DNA from: Pseudoxanthomonas sp. SL93
GTDB lineage: Bacteria > Pseudomonadota > Gammaproteobacteria > Xanthomonadales > Xanthomonadaceae
Length of the DNA stretch: 64,000 bases
Reading direction: 5' to 3'
Assembly (NCBI RefSeq): GCF_026625825.1
Contig: NZ_CP113065.1
Span: forward strand, 248,001-312,000
Below are positions 30,201-40,409 of the stretch, piece by piece (the stretch's first letter is position 1; each line of letters opens with the position of its first letter). A program made the translations under genes and the position numbers. Under the pieces are notes generated by a model, which worked only from the letters and a program-made list of their open reading frames with translations, did not search any database and had not been told where the DNA came from.

Positions 30201-31166
30201 ATGAGCAGGCTGTTCCGTGACGTCGATGGCGGGCCCTTGTGTCCGCACGGTAGCGTGGTCTGCATCGGCGCCTTCGATGGCCTGCACTCGGGCCACCGCG
30301 CGCTGGTGCGCCATGCCGTGGCACGCGCGCGCCAGCTTGGCGTGGAGGCCGTGGTGCTGTCCTTCGAGCTGCTCCCGCGCGAGTTCTTCGCCCGCGACAC
30401 CCCGCCGCCGCGGCTGACCCTGGCACGCGCCAAGGTGGAAGGCCTGCTGGAACTGGGCGCGGACCGCGTCGGCCTGCTGCGCTTTGATGCGCGGCTGTCG
30501 GCCATGAGCGCCGAGGATTTCGCCCGCACCGTGCTGGCGGGACGCCTCTCGGCACGGGAAGTCTGGATCGGACCGGAATTCCGTTTCGGCCACCGCCGCG
30601 GCGGCGATCTGGCCCTGCTGCAGGCAATGGGCAGCGAGCTGGGCTTCACCGCCGACGAGATCGCGCCCGTGCACGTGCAGGGCGAGCGCGTCTCCAGCAC
30701 GCGCATCCGCGAAGCGCTGCGGGCCGGCGACTTCGCCGACGCCGCGCGCATGCTGGGCCGTCCCTACACCATCGGCGGCCGCGTGGTGCGCGGCAAGCAG
30801 CTGGGCCGCACGCTCGGTTTCCCCACCGCCAACCTGCGGTTCCCCAAGACGCCGGCGCTGTCGGGCATCTACGCCACCTGGGTACATGGCGTGGCCGCGC
30901 ACCCGCTGCCGTCGGTATCCAGCTTCGGCACCCGGCCCACGGTGGACGGCGTGGAGCCGCTGCTGGAAGCCCACCTGTTCGACTTCGCCGGTGACCTCTA
31001 CGGGCGCCATATCGAAGTCGAATTCGTCGCCAAGCTGCGCGACGAGCTGAAATTCCCCGATCTGCCCAGCCTCACCGAGCAGATGCATCGCGACGCCGCG
31101 CAGGCGCGCGCGTTGCTTTCCGCACAAGCCAACCGACATCCCGACGCAGGACGAGCCACCGCGTGA
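30201..31166 (+). CDS. ribF: Bifunctional riboflavin kinase/FAD synthetase
   Basis: 321 residues from ATG 30201. The N-terminal FMN adenylyltransferase has [15 protein letters not shown] (HxGH nucleotidyl-transfer motif) and [12 protein letters not shown]. The C-terminal riboflavin kinase has [18 protein letters not shown] (PTAN) and [18 protein letters not shown]. Makes FMN and FAD. The stop overlaps the ileS GTG start (GTGA). Confidence 0.97.
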   Translation: MSRLFRDVDGGPLCPHGSVVCIGAFDGLHSGHRALVRHAVARARQLGVEAVVLSFELLPREFFARDTPPPRLTLARAKVEGLLELGADRVGLLRFDARLSAMSAEDFARTVLAGRLSAREVWIGPEFRFGHRRGGDLALLQAMGSELGFTADEIAPVHVQGERVSSTRIREALRAGDFADAARMLGRPYTIGGRVVRGKQLGRTLGFPTANLRFPKTPALSGIYATWVHGVAAHPLPSVSSFGTRPTVDGVEPLLEAHLFDFAGDLYGRHIEVEFVAKLRDELKFPDLPSLTEQMHRDAAQARALLSAQANRHPDAGRATA

Positions 31167-33994
31167 GCCAGGACTACAAAGCCACCCTCCACCTGCCCGC
31201 CACGGATTTTCCGATGCGCGGCGACCTGCCCAAGCGCGAACCCGACACGCTGGCCCGCTGGGAAAGCCAGGGCCTGTACGCGCAGCTGCGCGACAACGCC
31301 AAGGGCCGCCCGCTGTTCGTGCTGCACGACGGCCCGCCGTATGCCAACGGCGCCATCCACCTGGGCCACGCGGTCAACAAGATCCTGAAGGACATCATCG
31401 TCAAGTCGAAGTACCTGGCCGGCTTCGATGCGCCGTACATCCCCGGGTGGGACTGCCACGGCCTGCCGATCGAGATCGCCATCGAGAAGAAGTACGGCAA
31501 GGTCGGCGTGAAGCTCGATGCGGTCGAGTTCCGGCAGAAGTGCCGCGAATACGCCGAGTCGCAGATCGACATCCAGCGCAAGGACTTCAAGCGCCTCGGC
31601 GTGATCGGCGACTGGGACAACCCGTACAAGACGCTCGATTTCCGCTTCGAAGCCAACGAGATCCGCGCCCTGGCCAAGATCGTCGCCAACGGCCACCTGA
31701 CCCGCGGCGTGAAGCCGGTGCACTGGTGCTTCGACTGCGGCTCGGCGCTGGCCGAGGCGGAGATCGAGTACGCCGACAAGGTGTCGCCGGCCGTTGATGT
31801 CGCCTACGCCGCGCGTGACGCGCAGGCACTGGCGAAGGCGTTCGGCGCCACGCTGCCCGCCGATGTCGAAGTCGCGCTGCCCATCTGGACCACCACGCCG
31901 TGGACGCTGCCGGCCTCGCTGGCGATCTCCATCGGTGGCGAACTGGAATACGCCCTGGTCGAAGGCCCCGCGCATGACGGCAAGCGTCGCTGGCTGGTGC
32001 TGGCCGATGCGCTGGCCGCGCGCGCGCTGCAGCGCTACGGCGTCAGCGACGTGGTCGTGCATGCACGGGTGAAGGGCAGTGCGCTGGAAGGCCTGCTGTT
32101 CGCGCATCCGTTCTACGACACGCGCGACATCCCCGTGCTGCTGGGCGACCACGTATCGGCCGAAGACGGTACCGGCGCCGTACACACCGCGCCCGGCCAC
32201 GGCCAGGAGGACTATGTCGTCAGCAAGCAGTACGGCCTGCTGGACAAGTACACCGCCGCGCAGATCAATCCGGTCGATGGCCGCGGCGTGTACCTGCCGT
32301 CCACCCCGGCCGCGCATGGCGTCGAGCTCGCCGGCCTGCATATCTGGAAAGCCAACGACACCATCATCGACGTGGTGAAGCAGAGCGGCGCGCTGCTTGC
32401 CTTCAGCAAGCTGGAGCACAGCTATCCGCACTGCTGGCGCCACAAGACGCCCATCGCGTTCCGCGCCACGCCGCAGTGGTTCATCTCGATGGAGCAGGCC
32501 CACCTGCGCGCCGATGCGCTGGAAGCGATCAAGCAGGTCGGCTGGTTCCCGCAATGGGGCGAAGCCCGCATCGCCGGCATGGTCGACGGCCGCCCGGACT
32601 GGACCATCTCGCGCCAGCGCACCTGGGGCGTGCCGATCGCGCTGTTCGTGCACCGCGAAACCGGCGAGCCGCATCCGCGCAGCGTCGAGCTGATGCGCGC
32701 CGTGGCCGACCGCGTGGAGCAGGGCGGCGTCGATGTCTGGTACACGCTGGACGCGGCCGAACTGCTGGGCGACGAAGCGAAGGATTACGACAAGATCACC
32801 GACATCCTCGATGTCTGGTTCGATTCCGGCGTCACCCACGAAGGCGTGCTGCTGGAGCGTGGCCTCGGCAAGCCGGCCGACCTCTACCTGGAAGGCTCCG
32901 ACCAGCATCGCGGCTGGTTCCAGTCCTCGCTGCTCACCGGCGTGGCGATCGACAAGGCGGCACCGTACAGGCAGTGCCTGACACACGGCTTCACCGTGGA
33001 CGAACACGGCCGCAAGATGTCCAAGTCGCTGGGCAACGGCATCGAACCGCAGGACATCATGAAGACGCTGGGCGCGGACATCCTGCGCCTGTGGATCGCC
33101 AGCGCCGACTACAGCAACGAGATGTCGCTGTCGCAGGAAATCCTGAAGCGCAATGCCGATGCCTACCGTCGCCTGCGCAACACCGCGCGCTTCCTGCTCA
33201 GCAACCTCAATGGCTTCGATCCTGCGCGCGACCTGGTCGCGCCGGCCGACATGGTCGCGCTGGATCGCTGGATCGTGCACCGCGCCTACGAGGTGCAGCA
33301 GAAGATCAAGGCCGCCTACGACCGTTACGACTTCGCCGAGATCGTGCAGGCGCTGCTGAACTTCTGCAGCGTCGACCTCGGCTCGCTGTACCTGGACGTC
33401 ACCAAGGACCGCCTGTACACCATGCGCGAGGATTCGCGCGGTCGCCGCAGCGCGCAGACCGCGATGTTCCACATCGCCGAGGCCTTCGTGCGCTGGGTGG
33501 CGCCGGTGCTCAGCTTCACCGCCGACGAGATGTGGGCCTATCTGCCGGGCGAGCGCGCCGGCAACGTGCTGTTCGCCACCTGGTACGACGGCCTGGCGCC
33601 GCTGCCGGCGGATGCCGCGTTGAACGCCGCCGACTTCGACCAGCTGCTGGCGCTGCGCGAGCAGGTCGCCAAGGTGCTGGAGCCGATGCGCGCCAACGGC
33701 CTGATCGGCGCCGCGCTGGAAGCGGAGATCACCGTCTCGGCGAATGCCGCCACCGCGGCGAAGTGGCAGCCACTGGCCGAGGAGCTGCGCTTCCTGTTCA
33801 TCAGTGGCGACGTCACCGTGTCCGAAGTCAGCGCCGACGAGGTGTTCGTGCTGGCCCAGCCCACCCGCAAGACCAAGTGCGTGCGCTGCTGGCACTACCG
33901 CGCCGACGTGGGCAGCGTGGCGGCGCATCCGGAGCTGTGCGGTCGCTGCGTGGTCAACATCGACGGCGCCGGCGAAACCCGGGAGTGGTTCTGA
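31163..33994 (+). CDS. ileS: Isoleucyl-tRNA synthetase
   Basis: 943 residues, class Ia. The HIGH-type motif HLGH is at 66-69 ([13 protein letters not shown] from 57), KMSKS at 618-622, the CP1 editing domain contains [13 protein letters not shown] and [17 protein letters not shown], and the C-terminal zinc finger has four Cys ([16 protein letters not shown]). GTG start overlapping ribF. Confidence 0.99.
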   Translation: MSQDYKATLHLPATDFPMRGDLPKREPDTLARWESQGLYAQLRDNAKGRPLFVLHDGPPYANGAIHLGHAVNKILKDIIVKSKYLAGFDAPYIPGWDCHGLPIEIAIEKKYGKVGVKLDAVEFRQKCREYAESQIDIQRKDFKRLGVIGDWDNPYKTLDFRFEANEIRALAKIVANGHLTRGVKPVHWCFDCGSALAEAEIEYADKVSPAVDVAYAARDAQALAKAFGATLPADVEVALPIWTTTPWTLPASLAISIGGELEYALVEGPAHDGKRRWLVLADALAARALQRYGVSDVVVHARVKGSALEGLLFAHPFYDTRDIPVLLGDHVSAEDGTGAVHTAPGHGQEDYVVSKQYGLLDKYTAAQINPVDGRGVYLPSTPAAHGVELAGLHIWKANDTIIDVVKQSGALLAFSKLEHSYPHCWRHKTPIAFRATPQWFISMEQAHLRADALEAIKQVGWFPQWGEARIAGMVDGRPDWTISRQRTWGVPIALFVHRETGEPHPRSVELMRAVADRVEQGGVDVWYTLDAAELLGDEAKDYDKITDILDVWFDSGVTHEGVLLERGLGKPADLYLEGSDQHRGWFQSSLLTGVAIDKAAPYRQCLTHGFTVDEHGRKMSKSLGNGIEPQDIMKTLGADILRLWIASADYSNEMSLSQEILKRNADAYRRLRNTARFLLSNLNGFDPARDLVAPADMVALDRWIVHRAYEVQQKIKAAYDRYDFAEIVQALLNFCSVDLGSLYLDVTKDRLYTMREDSRGRRSAQTAMFHIAEAFVRWVAPVLSFTADEMWAYLPGERAGNVLFATWYDGLAPLPADAALNAADFDQLLALREQVAKVLEPMRANGLIGAALEAEITVSANAATAAKWQPLAEELRFLFISGDVTVSEVSADEVFVLAQPTRKTKCVRCWHYRADVGSVAAHPELCGRCVVNIDGAGETREWF

Positions 33995-34497
33995 TGGCCG
34001 CCGCTCCCAAGCCCAACGCGCTGGTCTGGCTGCTGCTGTCGGTCGTCGTCATCGCGCTTGACCAGTGGTCCAAGGCCTGGGTGCTGGCCGCGTTGCCCGA
34101 GTACACCGCCGTGCCGGTGATCGACGGCTTCTGGAACTGGTACCGCACCTACAACACCGGCGCCGCCTTCAGCTTCCTGGCCAACGCCGGCGGCTGGCAG
34201 ATTTGGTTCTTCAGCCTGCTCGCGGTCGGCATCAGCGGCCTGCTGGCGTTCTGGCTGTCGCGCACCGCTCGCCACGACTGGCGGCAGGCCCTGCCGTACG
34301 CGCTGGTGATCGGCGGCGCGGTGGGCAACGTCATCGACCGACTGGTCCACGGCCACGTGGTGGACTTCATCCAGTGGCACTGGCGCGGCCACTACTGGCC
34401 CGCGTTCAACATCGCCGACTGCGCGGTGGTGGGCGGGGCCATCGGCATCGCCGTGTTCGGCCTGCTGGAAGGCAAGCGCACGCCCAAGGGTTCATAA
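33994..34497 (+). CDS. lspA: Lipoprotein signal peptidase (signal peptidase II)
   Basis: 167 residues, four transmembrane segments. Catalytic aspartates lie in [19 protein letters not shown] and FNIADCAV. It cleaves prolipoproteins such as the lipoprotein PstS in this window. ATG 33994 overlaps the ileS stop (TGATG). Confidence 0.98.
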   Translation: MAAAPKPNALVWLLLSVVVIALDQWSKAWVLAALPEYTAVPVIDGFWNWYRTYNTGAAFSFLANAGGWQIWFFSLLAVGISGLLAFWLSRTARHDWRQALPYALVIGGAVGNVIDRLVHGHVVDFIQWHWRGHYWPAFNIADCAVVGGAIGIAVFGLLEGKRTPKGS

Positions 34498-35456
34498 TGA
34501 CCGCCATGCAGGTCCTGCTCGCCAATCCCCGCGGTTTCTGTGCCGGTGTCGACCGCGCCATCGAAATCGTCAAGCGCGCCATCGAAACGCTGGGCGCGCC
34601 CATCTACGTGCGCCATGAAGTGGTGCACAACCGCTTCGTGGTGGATGACCTGAAGCAGCGCGGCGCGGTGTTCGTGGAAGAACTGGACGAAGTGCCCGAC
34701 GGCGCCACCGTCATCTTCAGCGCGCATGGCGTGTCGCAGGCGGTGCGGGGCGAAGCCGCGCGCCGCGGGCTGAAGGTGTTCGACGCCACCTGCCCGCTGG
34801 TCACCAAGGTACACCTGGAAGTGGCGCGCCACTGCCGCGCCGGCCGCGACGTGGTGCTGATCGGCCACGCCGGCCATCCGGAAGTGGAAGGCACCATGGG
34901 GCAGTGGAACGCCGAACGCGGCGCCGGCAACATCTACCTGGTGGAAGACATCGACAACGTCGGCACGCTGCAGGTCAGCCAGCCCGACAACCTGTTCTAC
35001 ACCACCCAGACCACGCTGTCGGTGGACGACACGGTGGGCATCATCCAGGCGCTGCAGGCCCGCTTCCCGCAGATCCAGGGGCCCAAGAACGACGACATCT
35101 GCTACGCCACCCAGAACCGCCAGGACGCCGTGCGCGACCTGGCCAAGCAGTGCGACCTGGTGCTGGTGGTGGGCTCGCCCAACAGCTCCAATTCCAACCG
35201 CCTGCGCGAGCTGGCCGAGCGCGATGGCGTGGAGTCCTACCTCATCGACGGCGCCCACGAGATCGATCCGGCCTGGGTCACCGGCAAGCAGCGCATCGGC
35301 GTGACCGCCGGCGCCTCCGCCCCCGACGTGCTGATCGACGGCGTACTGCAGCGCCTGCGCGACCTGGGCGCCGGCACCATCAGCGAACTGGACGGCGAAC
35401 CGGAAGACATGGTCTTCGCCCTGCCCAAGGAACTGCGCATCCAGCTGGTCGGCTGA
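34497..35456 (+). CDS. ispH: 4-hydroxy-3-methylbut-2-enyl diphosphate reductase
   Basis: Last enzyme of the MEP isoprenoid pathway, producing IPP and DMAPP; 319 residues. Cluster cysteines are in [21 protein letters not shown] and [11 protein letters not shown], with [18 protein letters not shown] and [10 protein letters not shown] around the substrate site. Start ATG 34497 shares one base with the lspA stop (TAATG); an internal ATG at 34506 (MQVLLANP) is the other choice. Confidence 0.98.
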   Translation: MTAMQVLLANPRGFCAGVDRAIEIVKRAIETLGAPIYVRHEVVHNRFVVDDLKQRGAVFVEELDEVPDGATVIFSAHGVSQAVRGEAARRGLKVFDATCPLVTKVHLEVARHCRAGRDVVLIGHAGHPEVEGTMGQWNAERGAGNIYLVEDIDNVGTLQVSQPDNLFYTTQTTLSVDDTVGIIQALQARFPQIQGPKNDDICYATQNRQDAVRDLAKQCDLVLVVGSPNSSNSNRLRELAERDGVESYLIDGAHEIDPAWVTGKQRIGVTAGASAPDVLIDGVLQRLRDLGAGTISELDGEPEDMVFALPKELRIQLVG

Positions 35457-35546
35457 GCCTTCGCCCCCGAGCGGGGCAGGGATCCTTCGTGGGACGCCCC
35501 CGGCCGGAACCGGTCAGTGCGGCGCGCATCGCGTGCTGCGACCGGA

Positions 35547-35897
35547 GAAAATTTCCCCGCTGCCGCACCTCCGCGCCTCGATGCCGCGGAAATTTTCCCC
35601 GCCACCGCAGTTCCGAGCCGCACGCGCGCACCTTTCAGGTTCGCGCGCTCACAATGAAGCCGCGTCATCTCACCTGAAAGCCTCGGTGCCGGGGAAAATT
35701 TCTTCGTCATCTCACTTCAGAGCCTGGACGTCGAAGAAAATTTCCTCGTCATCTCACTTCAAAGGTCCGGCGGCGGGGAAATTTTCCTCGTCATCTCACC
35801 TCAACGCCGCGTCATCGAGGAAAACATCCTCGTCATCTCAGCTGAAAGCCTCGCGCGCGCACCTTTCTGGTTCGATTTCTCACACATGAAGCGCGGC
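35547..35897. repeat. 42-bp tandem repeat array in the ispH downstream gap
   Basis: The gene-free 35457-36048 holds a 42-bp periodic repeat. GAAAATTTC(C/T)TCGTCATCTCAC-type cores begin at 35694, 35736, 35778 and 35820; the CGTCATCTCAC part also occurs at 35663, giving five in exact 42-bp register. Diverged GAAAATTTCCCC copies stand at 35547 and 35589. About 28 bases are conserved per unit and 14 vary. An element GCGCGCACCTTTC(A/T)GGTTCG with ATGAAG flanks the array at about 35624 and 35855. The period is 14 codons, and the plus frame 35533-35889 stays open (118 codons, Ser-rich SSSSH repeats) but has no ribosome site. Function unknown. Confidence 0.8.
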
Positions 35898-36048
35898 GAC
35901 GCCGCCCATGCACGCGCGTAAGCCGCGTGCCCCCTCAACTGTGAGCCATTTTCCGTGGCGACCCGCTTGGAAGCGTGCGCGCATCGCGCTAGCGTGGCAG
36001 TGCCGTCGGATACGGCGGCTTCACCTGACATGGAATCAAGGAGCGACA

Positions 36049-36531
36049 ATGAGTCAGAACCTCGTGGACCTGCAGATCGACAGCACCATCCTCAACCAGC
36101 TGGACGCGGCCATCGTGCAGATGGATGCCTGCCTGGCCGGCCTGGTCTCGCTGACGCCGGAACAGCGGCGCGGCCTGATCAAGATGGGCGACAAATCGGA
36201 AGCCTTCTGCCGCGCCGCCTTCAACGTGGCCGAGCAGCACGCCGGCATCATGGCGCGCGACTTCGACATCGAAGGCGTTCGCCGCGACCAGCAGACGCTG
36301 GACCAGCTGCGCCCGCGCATCCTGCGCATCGCCCACCTTTACCAGCGATTGACCGACACCGAGATGGCCCTGGGCAGCGACCTGATGGCCGCCGCGCTGG
36401 AGGTCTACGGCGTGCTGAAAGTCGCCGGCAAGGGCAAGGGCCTGGACGAAGCCCGCCGCCACCTGGCCAGCCGCTTCCGCATCAGCACCCACGAATCCGA
36501 TGCGCCGGGGGAGGGCGGTGGCAACGGCTAG
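36049..36531 (+). CDS. Conserved-looking helical protein of unknown function
   Basis: 160 residues, start ATG 36049 (MSQNLVDLQID) with AAGGAG 6 bases upstream. Predicted almost wholly helical, mixed charge, no signal peptide or membrane segment. Notable segments are LTPEQRRGLIKMGDKSEAFC and RRDQQTLDQLRPRILRIAHLY. The codon use matches housekeeping neighbours, and it has its own terminator. I do not recognise a named family. Confidence 0.82.
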   Translation: MSQNLVDLQIDSTILNQLDAAIVQMDACLAGLVSLTPEQRRGLIKMGDKSEAFCRAAFNVAEQHAGIMARDFDIEGVRRDQQTLDQLRPRILRIAHLYQRLTDTEMALGSDLMAAALEVYGVLKVAGKGKGLDEARRHLASRFRISTHESDAPGEGGGNG

Positions 36532-36556
36532 CGATGGGGTGTTGGAGGTTTGATCC

Positions 36557-36588
36557 AAAAAGACGGCCCCGCGGTGCGGGGCCGTCTT
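36557..36588. terminator. Strong hairpin terminator after the unknown gene
   Basis: AAGACGGCCCCGC-GGT-GCGGGGCCGTCTT, a 13-bp perfect stem 28 bases past the stop. An A run precedes it, giving a T run on the minus strand, so it may work in both directions. Confidence 0.88.
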
Positions 36589-37023
36589 CATTCCGGCGAT
36601 CGACAGGCGATGGGCGCCGCGCCGTGTGCCTGCATTGCGTGACGGGAAACGCGAGTGGGAATTCGTGATGCGGGACAGCTGCCGTTGGCTCTCGCAGAAG
36701 AACCCACCCGTGCCGGCTTAGGGGATGTCGCCCGAGCTGGGCAGGGGCGCTGGCACGGTACGGTATTACTTCATCCGTAGGGGGATTGGCGATCAACCCA
36801 ACGCTCGGGGCGGCGCATCACAGATGCGCCGCTTCCCTGACCGACCCCAACGCGGGTGATCCGTATTGTGGGGCGTGGAAGTCCTAGAACGGTGCTGGGA
36901 CTGCCGCCCCGAGTGTGTCGAAGTGGAAGACAAGGACGATGCACTCCATAGAGGTGGTCGCTACGGTGAGGTCGCACACCAAAGAAGTGTAAGGCCAAGG
37001 TCTCAAAAAACTCACAGGCCCTT
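36589..37023. other. Gene-free stretch before the A+T-rich gene
   Basis: No ORF here is convincing on either strand. Base composition drops in G+C toward the right end, marking the left border of the atypical segment. A short frame near 36866-37102 (Cys-rich start CWDCRPEC) has no ribosome site and could be a gene remnant. Confidence 0.5.
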
Positions 37024-38094
37024 TTACTCGCTTATTCTTTTCCGAGGTTTTGGGCGGCTTGTCATGAAGGCTCGAAGCTGGGAGTCGTACTTCTGCGTAT
37101 GAGTATCAATACAAATTAGACTCTGAAGTCTTGCAATGTAAGAGTCCAGCCACGCGTACAGGTCATCTTCCTGAGCGCTTCTGAAGATAGAGGACTTCAC
37201 CTTTGTGGTAACGCGAACGAGGAATCCGTATGGTGCTGCACGGTCGAAATCCATAGGTTCAATTAGCTCGAAATCTACGTAAGTTGACGTTTCATCGAAC
37301 TCAACTTCAAGTGATAGTTCAAAAGTTGGATGGACTATATTAAGTGTGCCGTCCTTCATTCTAGTTATGACGGATTCTTCCGGAAGTTCGATGGAGATTC
37401 GGTTGTAGATTGCGCCATTATTTCCGGTTGCGTAATAGAGCTGACCTATCGATTCATCAAAGTTTTCATTTAAAAAGGACTCTCTCTCAGAGTAGTCCTT
37501 TGTGAAAGCGTCTAAGGCCTTATTGCGTAGAACTTCCTTGGGAAGATCGTTGCGGCCAAACTCTTTAATTTTTGCCGTGTCTATCTCGTTCTCGACGAAA
37601 TATGAATTCAGATGAAGGTCGAGTTCGTTGATGAGGATAAATTCAATTACTGACTCTATGATCTCTTTATAGAAGTCAAACCCAGGCGCTCGCTCATTTG
37701 GGAGTGATAGTTCTTTCTTTCCTGCGTAAGCAAGAAATCGCTTCTTTAGCGCTGCGTTTTCAGCAAGAAGCGCCATTAGGTGTTCGTAGAACTCATCATT
37801 GAACTTGTAGCCGGAAATTCGGACGGGGCTCAGCTTTTCACGCGATGCATCAAACGCAATAGCGCCCCTAAGTCTCAATGTTGCGGCTTGTGCTGGTGCA
37901 CGAAGCCGGAGGAGTGTTGAGAATGATAAAAGGGTGAGTGTCAGCCCAATTAGGCTAACAAGCAGGATTTTTGATTTAAGAAGTTCGAACGCGGCATTCG
38001 TTAAGAGGCCAATTCCCGCGCTCGCGAGTATTGCAACTATCAATATTTCTCGAACTTCGCGTCGCCATTTCTGATGTTGTGCGATAGGTTGCAT
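37024..38094 (-). CDS. Unknown protein with two N-terminal TM helices, A+T-rich gene
   Basis: 356 residues. Two hydrophobic helices (about 17-35, ILIVAILASAGIGLLTNAAF, and 43-62, ILLVSLIGLTLTLLSFSTLL) are followed by a cytosolic, acidic, mixed alpha/beta region of about 290 residues without recognised motifs. The gene is much richer in A+T than its neighbours, with codons such as AAT, TTT, AGT and ATA common, which suggests horizontal acquisition. It stands alone on its strand with the next gene 63 bases upstream. Could be a phage- or defence-related membrane protein, but nothing in the sequence proves that. Confidence 0.75.
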   Translation of the reverse strand: MQPIAQHQKWRREVREILIVAILASAGIGLLTNAAFELLKSKILLVSLIGLTLTLLSFSTLLRLRAPAQAATLRLRGAIAFDASREKLSPVRISGYKFNDEFYEHLMALLAENAALKKRFLAYAGKKELSLPNERAPGFDFYKEIIESVIEFILINELDLHLNSYFVENEIDTAKIKEFGRNDLPKEVLRNKALDAFTKDYSERESFLNENFDESIGQLYYATGNNGAIYNRISIELPEESVITRMKDGTLNIVHPTFELSLEVEFDETSTYVDFELIEPMDFDRAAPYGFLVRVTTKVKSSIFRSAQEDDLYAWLDSYIARLQSLICIDTHTQKYDSQLRAFMTSRPKPRKRISE

Positions 38095-38157
38095 GTGTTA
38101 CTGCCTGTATCGGCTGATATTGAGGATTTTCCAGCTTGTCCAGCGGATGTCGCTTGC

Positions 38158-39276
38158 TTAGGTACAAGTTGTGGTGGCCGTATTGCCGTAGCCGACCGTT
38201 CGGCAAGTCGTCGTCTTAAGGCTGCGCAGGAAATTTTGGAAGTTGGCCTGTTGCTGCGCGCGTGCCTGCGCCTGCATGGCAGCGGCCTGATCCTGCATAG
38301 CCAAGGCTTTGCCATGTTCGGCAGCAATCAGGCCTCGTTCGAACATGTGTTTTTGCTGGATGGCGTCCTGCTGATCCCTGATCTCGGCTTCCTTCTCGAT
38401 AGCGAGGTAGTCGAACTCCTCGACCGAAATTTCCTTCTTGGAGAGTCGGGACGCCAGCAGGCGGTAGTAGGTGACCAGTTGCTTCTGACGGTGCGCTTCG
38501 AGTGCCTGAGAAAAGTCGAGTTCAGCTTCCTTGTACTCGACCGCAGCTTGACCATAGGAAATCTGCCCGGACGCATGTCTTTGGCTGATTAGCTCGCCTT
38601 GGATGTTCAGCTTCGCAAGGTCAGCGGTCCCACCATAAGCATCGGTCAGCTTGTCGTCTCGGAAAACGGCGACCACCGGTCCGCAGTTGTAGGGCAGCCC
38701 ATTGGCCAGGAAGCCGGTGTACTCCCGAATGACGAAGCCCGTGCCGGGAATCTGTTCCGTCGTTCGGGGCATGCGTGCAAGCGGCTGGCTCGCCGAGATT
38801 GCCGTATAGGGCGTGCCTTTCGAGTTCTGGAGGAAGCTGTAGTCGCTACACATCGTCGAAAGTGACGCAGCGATCTCGTTGGTCAGCAGCTTGGTGAAGT
38901 CGTTGTATGAGCCGTGGATCTTGCGTTCGCCGTTCGAGCCCTGCTTGAAGTCCAGTTCCCGGCTGTCGGCATAGGTAATGGACACCGATTGGGGCGTGGT
39001 CGTCAGGTACGCATAGATCACATGCCTGTTGTTCCATTCCTTGGTGACCCGCAACCGATAACCGCCCGAGACCTCTGTCATTCCGTAAGAGCCATCAACC
39101 TTCCAGTCGTTCTTGGACGATTTGACGGCTTCGAGGGCAACACCCAGCAGCTGCAACGGGTGCCGTTGCGGGTTTATCGATATCGGGGGCGGTTCCTTGA
39201 GCGTGGCCGCGATGGAGGGCAGGGAGCCCAACGCAATGGTGAAGCCCACGGCAAAGGCAGTGAATCTAGTGCGCAT
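38158..39276 (-). CDS. Exported protein of unknown function with C-terminal coiled coil
   Basis: 372 residues. Signal peptide at 1-23 (FAVGFTIALGSLPSIAA). A mature globular part holds two Cys (TMCSDYSF, PYNCGPVV). A long Gln/Ala/Glu-rich helical region follows (about 245-355, HRQKQLVTYYRLLASRL, QAAAMQAQARAQQQ), likely coiled coil, then a short tail with a Cys pair (TTTCRTVGYGNTATTTCT). AAGGGGAC and AAGG precede the start. Periplasmic location is likely; the function is not recognised. G+C is somewhat below the window average. Confidence 0.8.
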   Translation of the reverse strand: MRTRFTAFAVGFTIALGSLPSIAATLKEPPPISINPQRHPLQLLGVALEAVKSSKNDWKVDGSYGMTEVSGGYRLRVTKEWNNRHVIYAYLTTTPQSVSITYADSRELDFKQGSNGERKIHGSYNDFTKLLTNEIAASLSTMCSDYSFLQNSKGTPYTAISASQPLARMPRTTEQIPGTGFVIREYTGFLANGLPYNCGPVVAVFRDDKLTDAYGGTADLAKLNIQGELISQRHASGQISYGQAAVEYKEAELDFSQALEAHRQKQLVTYYRLLASRLSKKEISVEEFDYLAIEKEAEIRDQQDAIQQKHMFERGLIAAEHGKALAMQDQAAAMQAQARAQQQANFQNFLRSLKTTTCRTVGYGNTATTTCT

Positions 39277-39499
39277 CCTTGTTGTCCCCTTACAGATCAG
39301 TACTTTGGCCCTATGGCATGCAATTGCTGGGCCACCCCGGTGCCATGATGCGCCTTCTCTGGCGTTTGTGGATGATCCCGCGCGCCTGAGGGATACTGAA
39401 GCAAGGAGGGGCGGTGCGCTAAATGTTGCCTGCCGTGGACGTGTCTCCCCCGTTGGGTCGTTACGACTTCATTGCATTGCTGATCGTGAGGAAATGAGC

Positions 39500-40090
39500 A
39501 TGCGCATCTGGTTGCCCATCATGATTGCGTTGGCCGGCATGAGCATCGCCGGCCCGTCGCAAGGCATAGAAGTCGTGAACGACAGATTTACTGGAGAACG
39601 ATCGGTGTCCAACATCGTCAGTCCGGCCAAGGGTGACCTGCAGACGCCCATACGTGTGTTCAAGGTAGTGCAAGAAAAGACGGGCCAAGTCACCTACGGC
39701 GCGATCTTTATGACCGTAGCGAGAGAGTGGCGATACTTGAATTGCCATTCTTTCGATTGGTTGGTCGACGGTGAGCCTATGAAGCCCATCGAGCCGGCAG
39801 CTCATCGCGGAGAAGTGATGAGGGGAGGGGCAGTGTCGGTCTTGGAAGTGGTGTACATGGGACTATCCCGCGAACAGTTTCAGCAACTCGCTGATGCACA
39901 GAAGGTCGAGTACAGGATATGTCGGGACGAGTTCCAACTTACCGGGGAAGATCTGGTGGGCATCAAGGAAGTCATACGGCGGTTCGACAACCCTACTGCC
40001 GCACCGGCCAGTGAAGCCGAGTCACCCGCGAGAACGGATATCAAGCCACGTGCCTCTGGGGATATGAAGTACGAGCCACGCATTCGCTGA
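39500..40090 (+). CDS. Exported protein of unknown function
   Basis: 196 residues from ATG 39500, chosen because GAGGA ends 7 bases upstream; ATG 39494 is two codons earlier. Signal peptide MRIWLPIMIALAGMSIAGPSQG. The mature part (about 165 residues) has a pair of Cys (NCHSFDWLVDG and YRICRDEFQLTG) that could form a disulfide, then a disordered Pro/Ala/Glu tail. Divergent from the preceding exported protein with a 223-base gap that holds no other gene. Family not recognised. Confidence 0.75.
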   Translation: MRIWLPIMIALAGMSIAGPSQGIEVVNDRFTGERSVSNIVSPAKGDLQTPIRVFKVVQEKTGQVTYGAIFMTVAREWRYLNCHSFDWLVDGEPMKPIEPAAHRGEVMRGGAVSVLEVVYMGLSREQFQQLADAQKVEYRICRDEFQLTGEDLVGIKEVIRRFDNPTAAPASEAESPARTDIKPRASGDMKYEPRIR

Positions 40091-40227
40091 GAGTTGTGCC
40101 ACTGGCAGTTCCGCGCTGTCCCGACATCAGAAGGCCGTGAGCCCCGGCTTCCCACCGGCTTACCACCCCATCCCGAACACCCCCACATTGACCCACCCCC
40201 GCCCCAACCCCTAAAATCCATGCCCCG

Positions 40228-40303
40228 GCCGGAATAGCTCAGTTGGTAGAGCGCGTCATTCGTAATGATGAGGTCGTAGGTTCGATTCCTATTTCCGGCA
40301 CCA
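40228..40303 (+). tRNA. tRNA-Thr (anticodon CGT)
   Basis: 76 bases with encoded CCA. Acceptor GCCGGAA pairs with TTCCGGC; the D arm has AGCTCAGTTGGTAGAGC; anticodon stem TCATT/AATGA with CGT at 40261-40263; T arm GGTTCGATTCC. Reads ACG. Confidence 0.97.
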
Positions 40304-40310
40304 GTTGTGA

Positions 40311-40341
40311 CAAAGCCCCGCTTCGGCGGGGCTTTGTTTTT
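40311..40341 (+). terminator. Terminator after tRNA-Thr
   Basis: CAAAGCCCCGC-TTCG-GCGGGGCTTTG followed by TTTTT, an 11-bp stem with a UUCG tetraloop, 7 bases past the tRNA. Confidence 0.95.
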
Positions 40342-40409
40342 GCGGTGTCTCGCCGGGGGAGACGCGGGGCCGATACAGTAGCCGCCTGATCGTCATCCGC
40401 TGGAACCCC

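Noticed and set aside
30998..33928. 976-codon open frame opposite ileS
   Set aside because: Same reason: a codon-bias shadow of ileS.
35547..35897. CRISPR array in the 42-bp repeats
   Set aside because: Variable parts are only about 14 bases and partly similar, repeats drift between units, and no cas genes are present.
35801..36049. 82-codon minus-strand frame upstream of the unknown gene at 36049
   Set aside because: Runs through the repeat array and the neighbour's ribosome site; no ribosome site of its own.
36589..40303. Genomic island integrated at tRNA-Thr
   Set aside because: The atypical genes lie upstream of the tRNA 5' end, no duplicated tRNA 3' end was seen at the other border, and there is no integrase.
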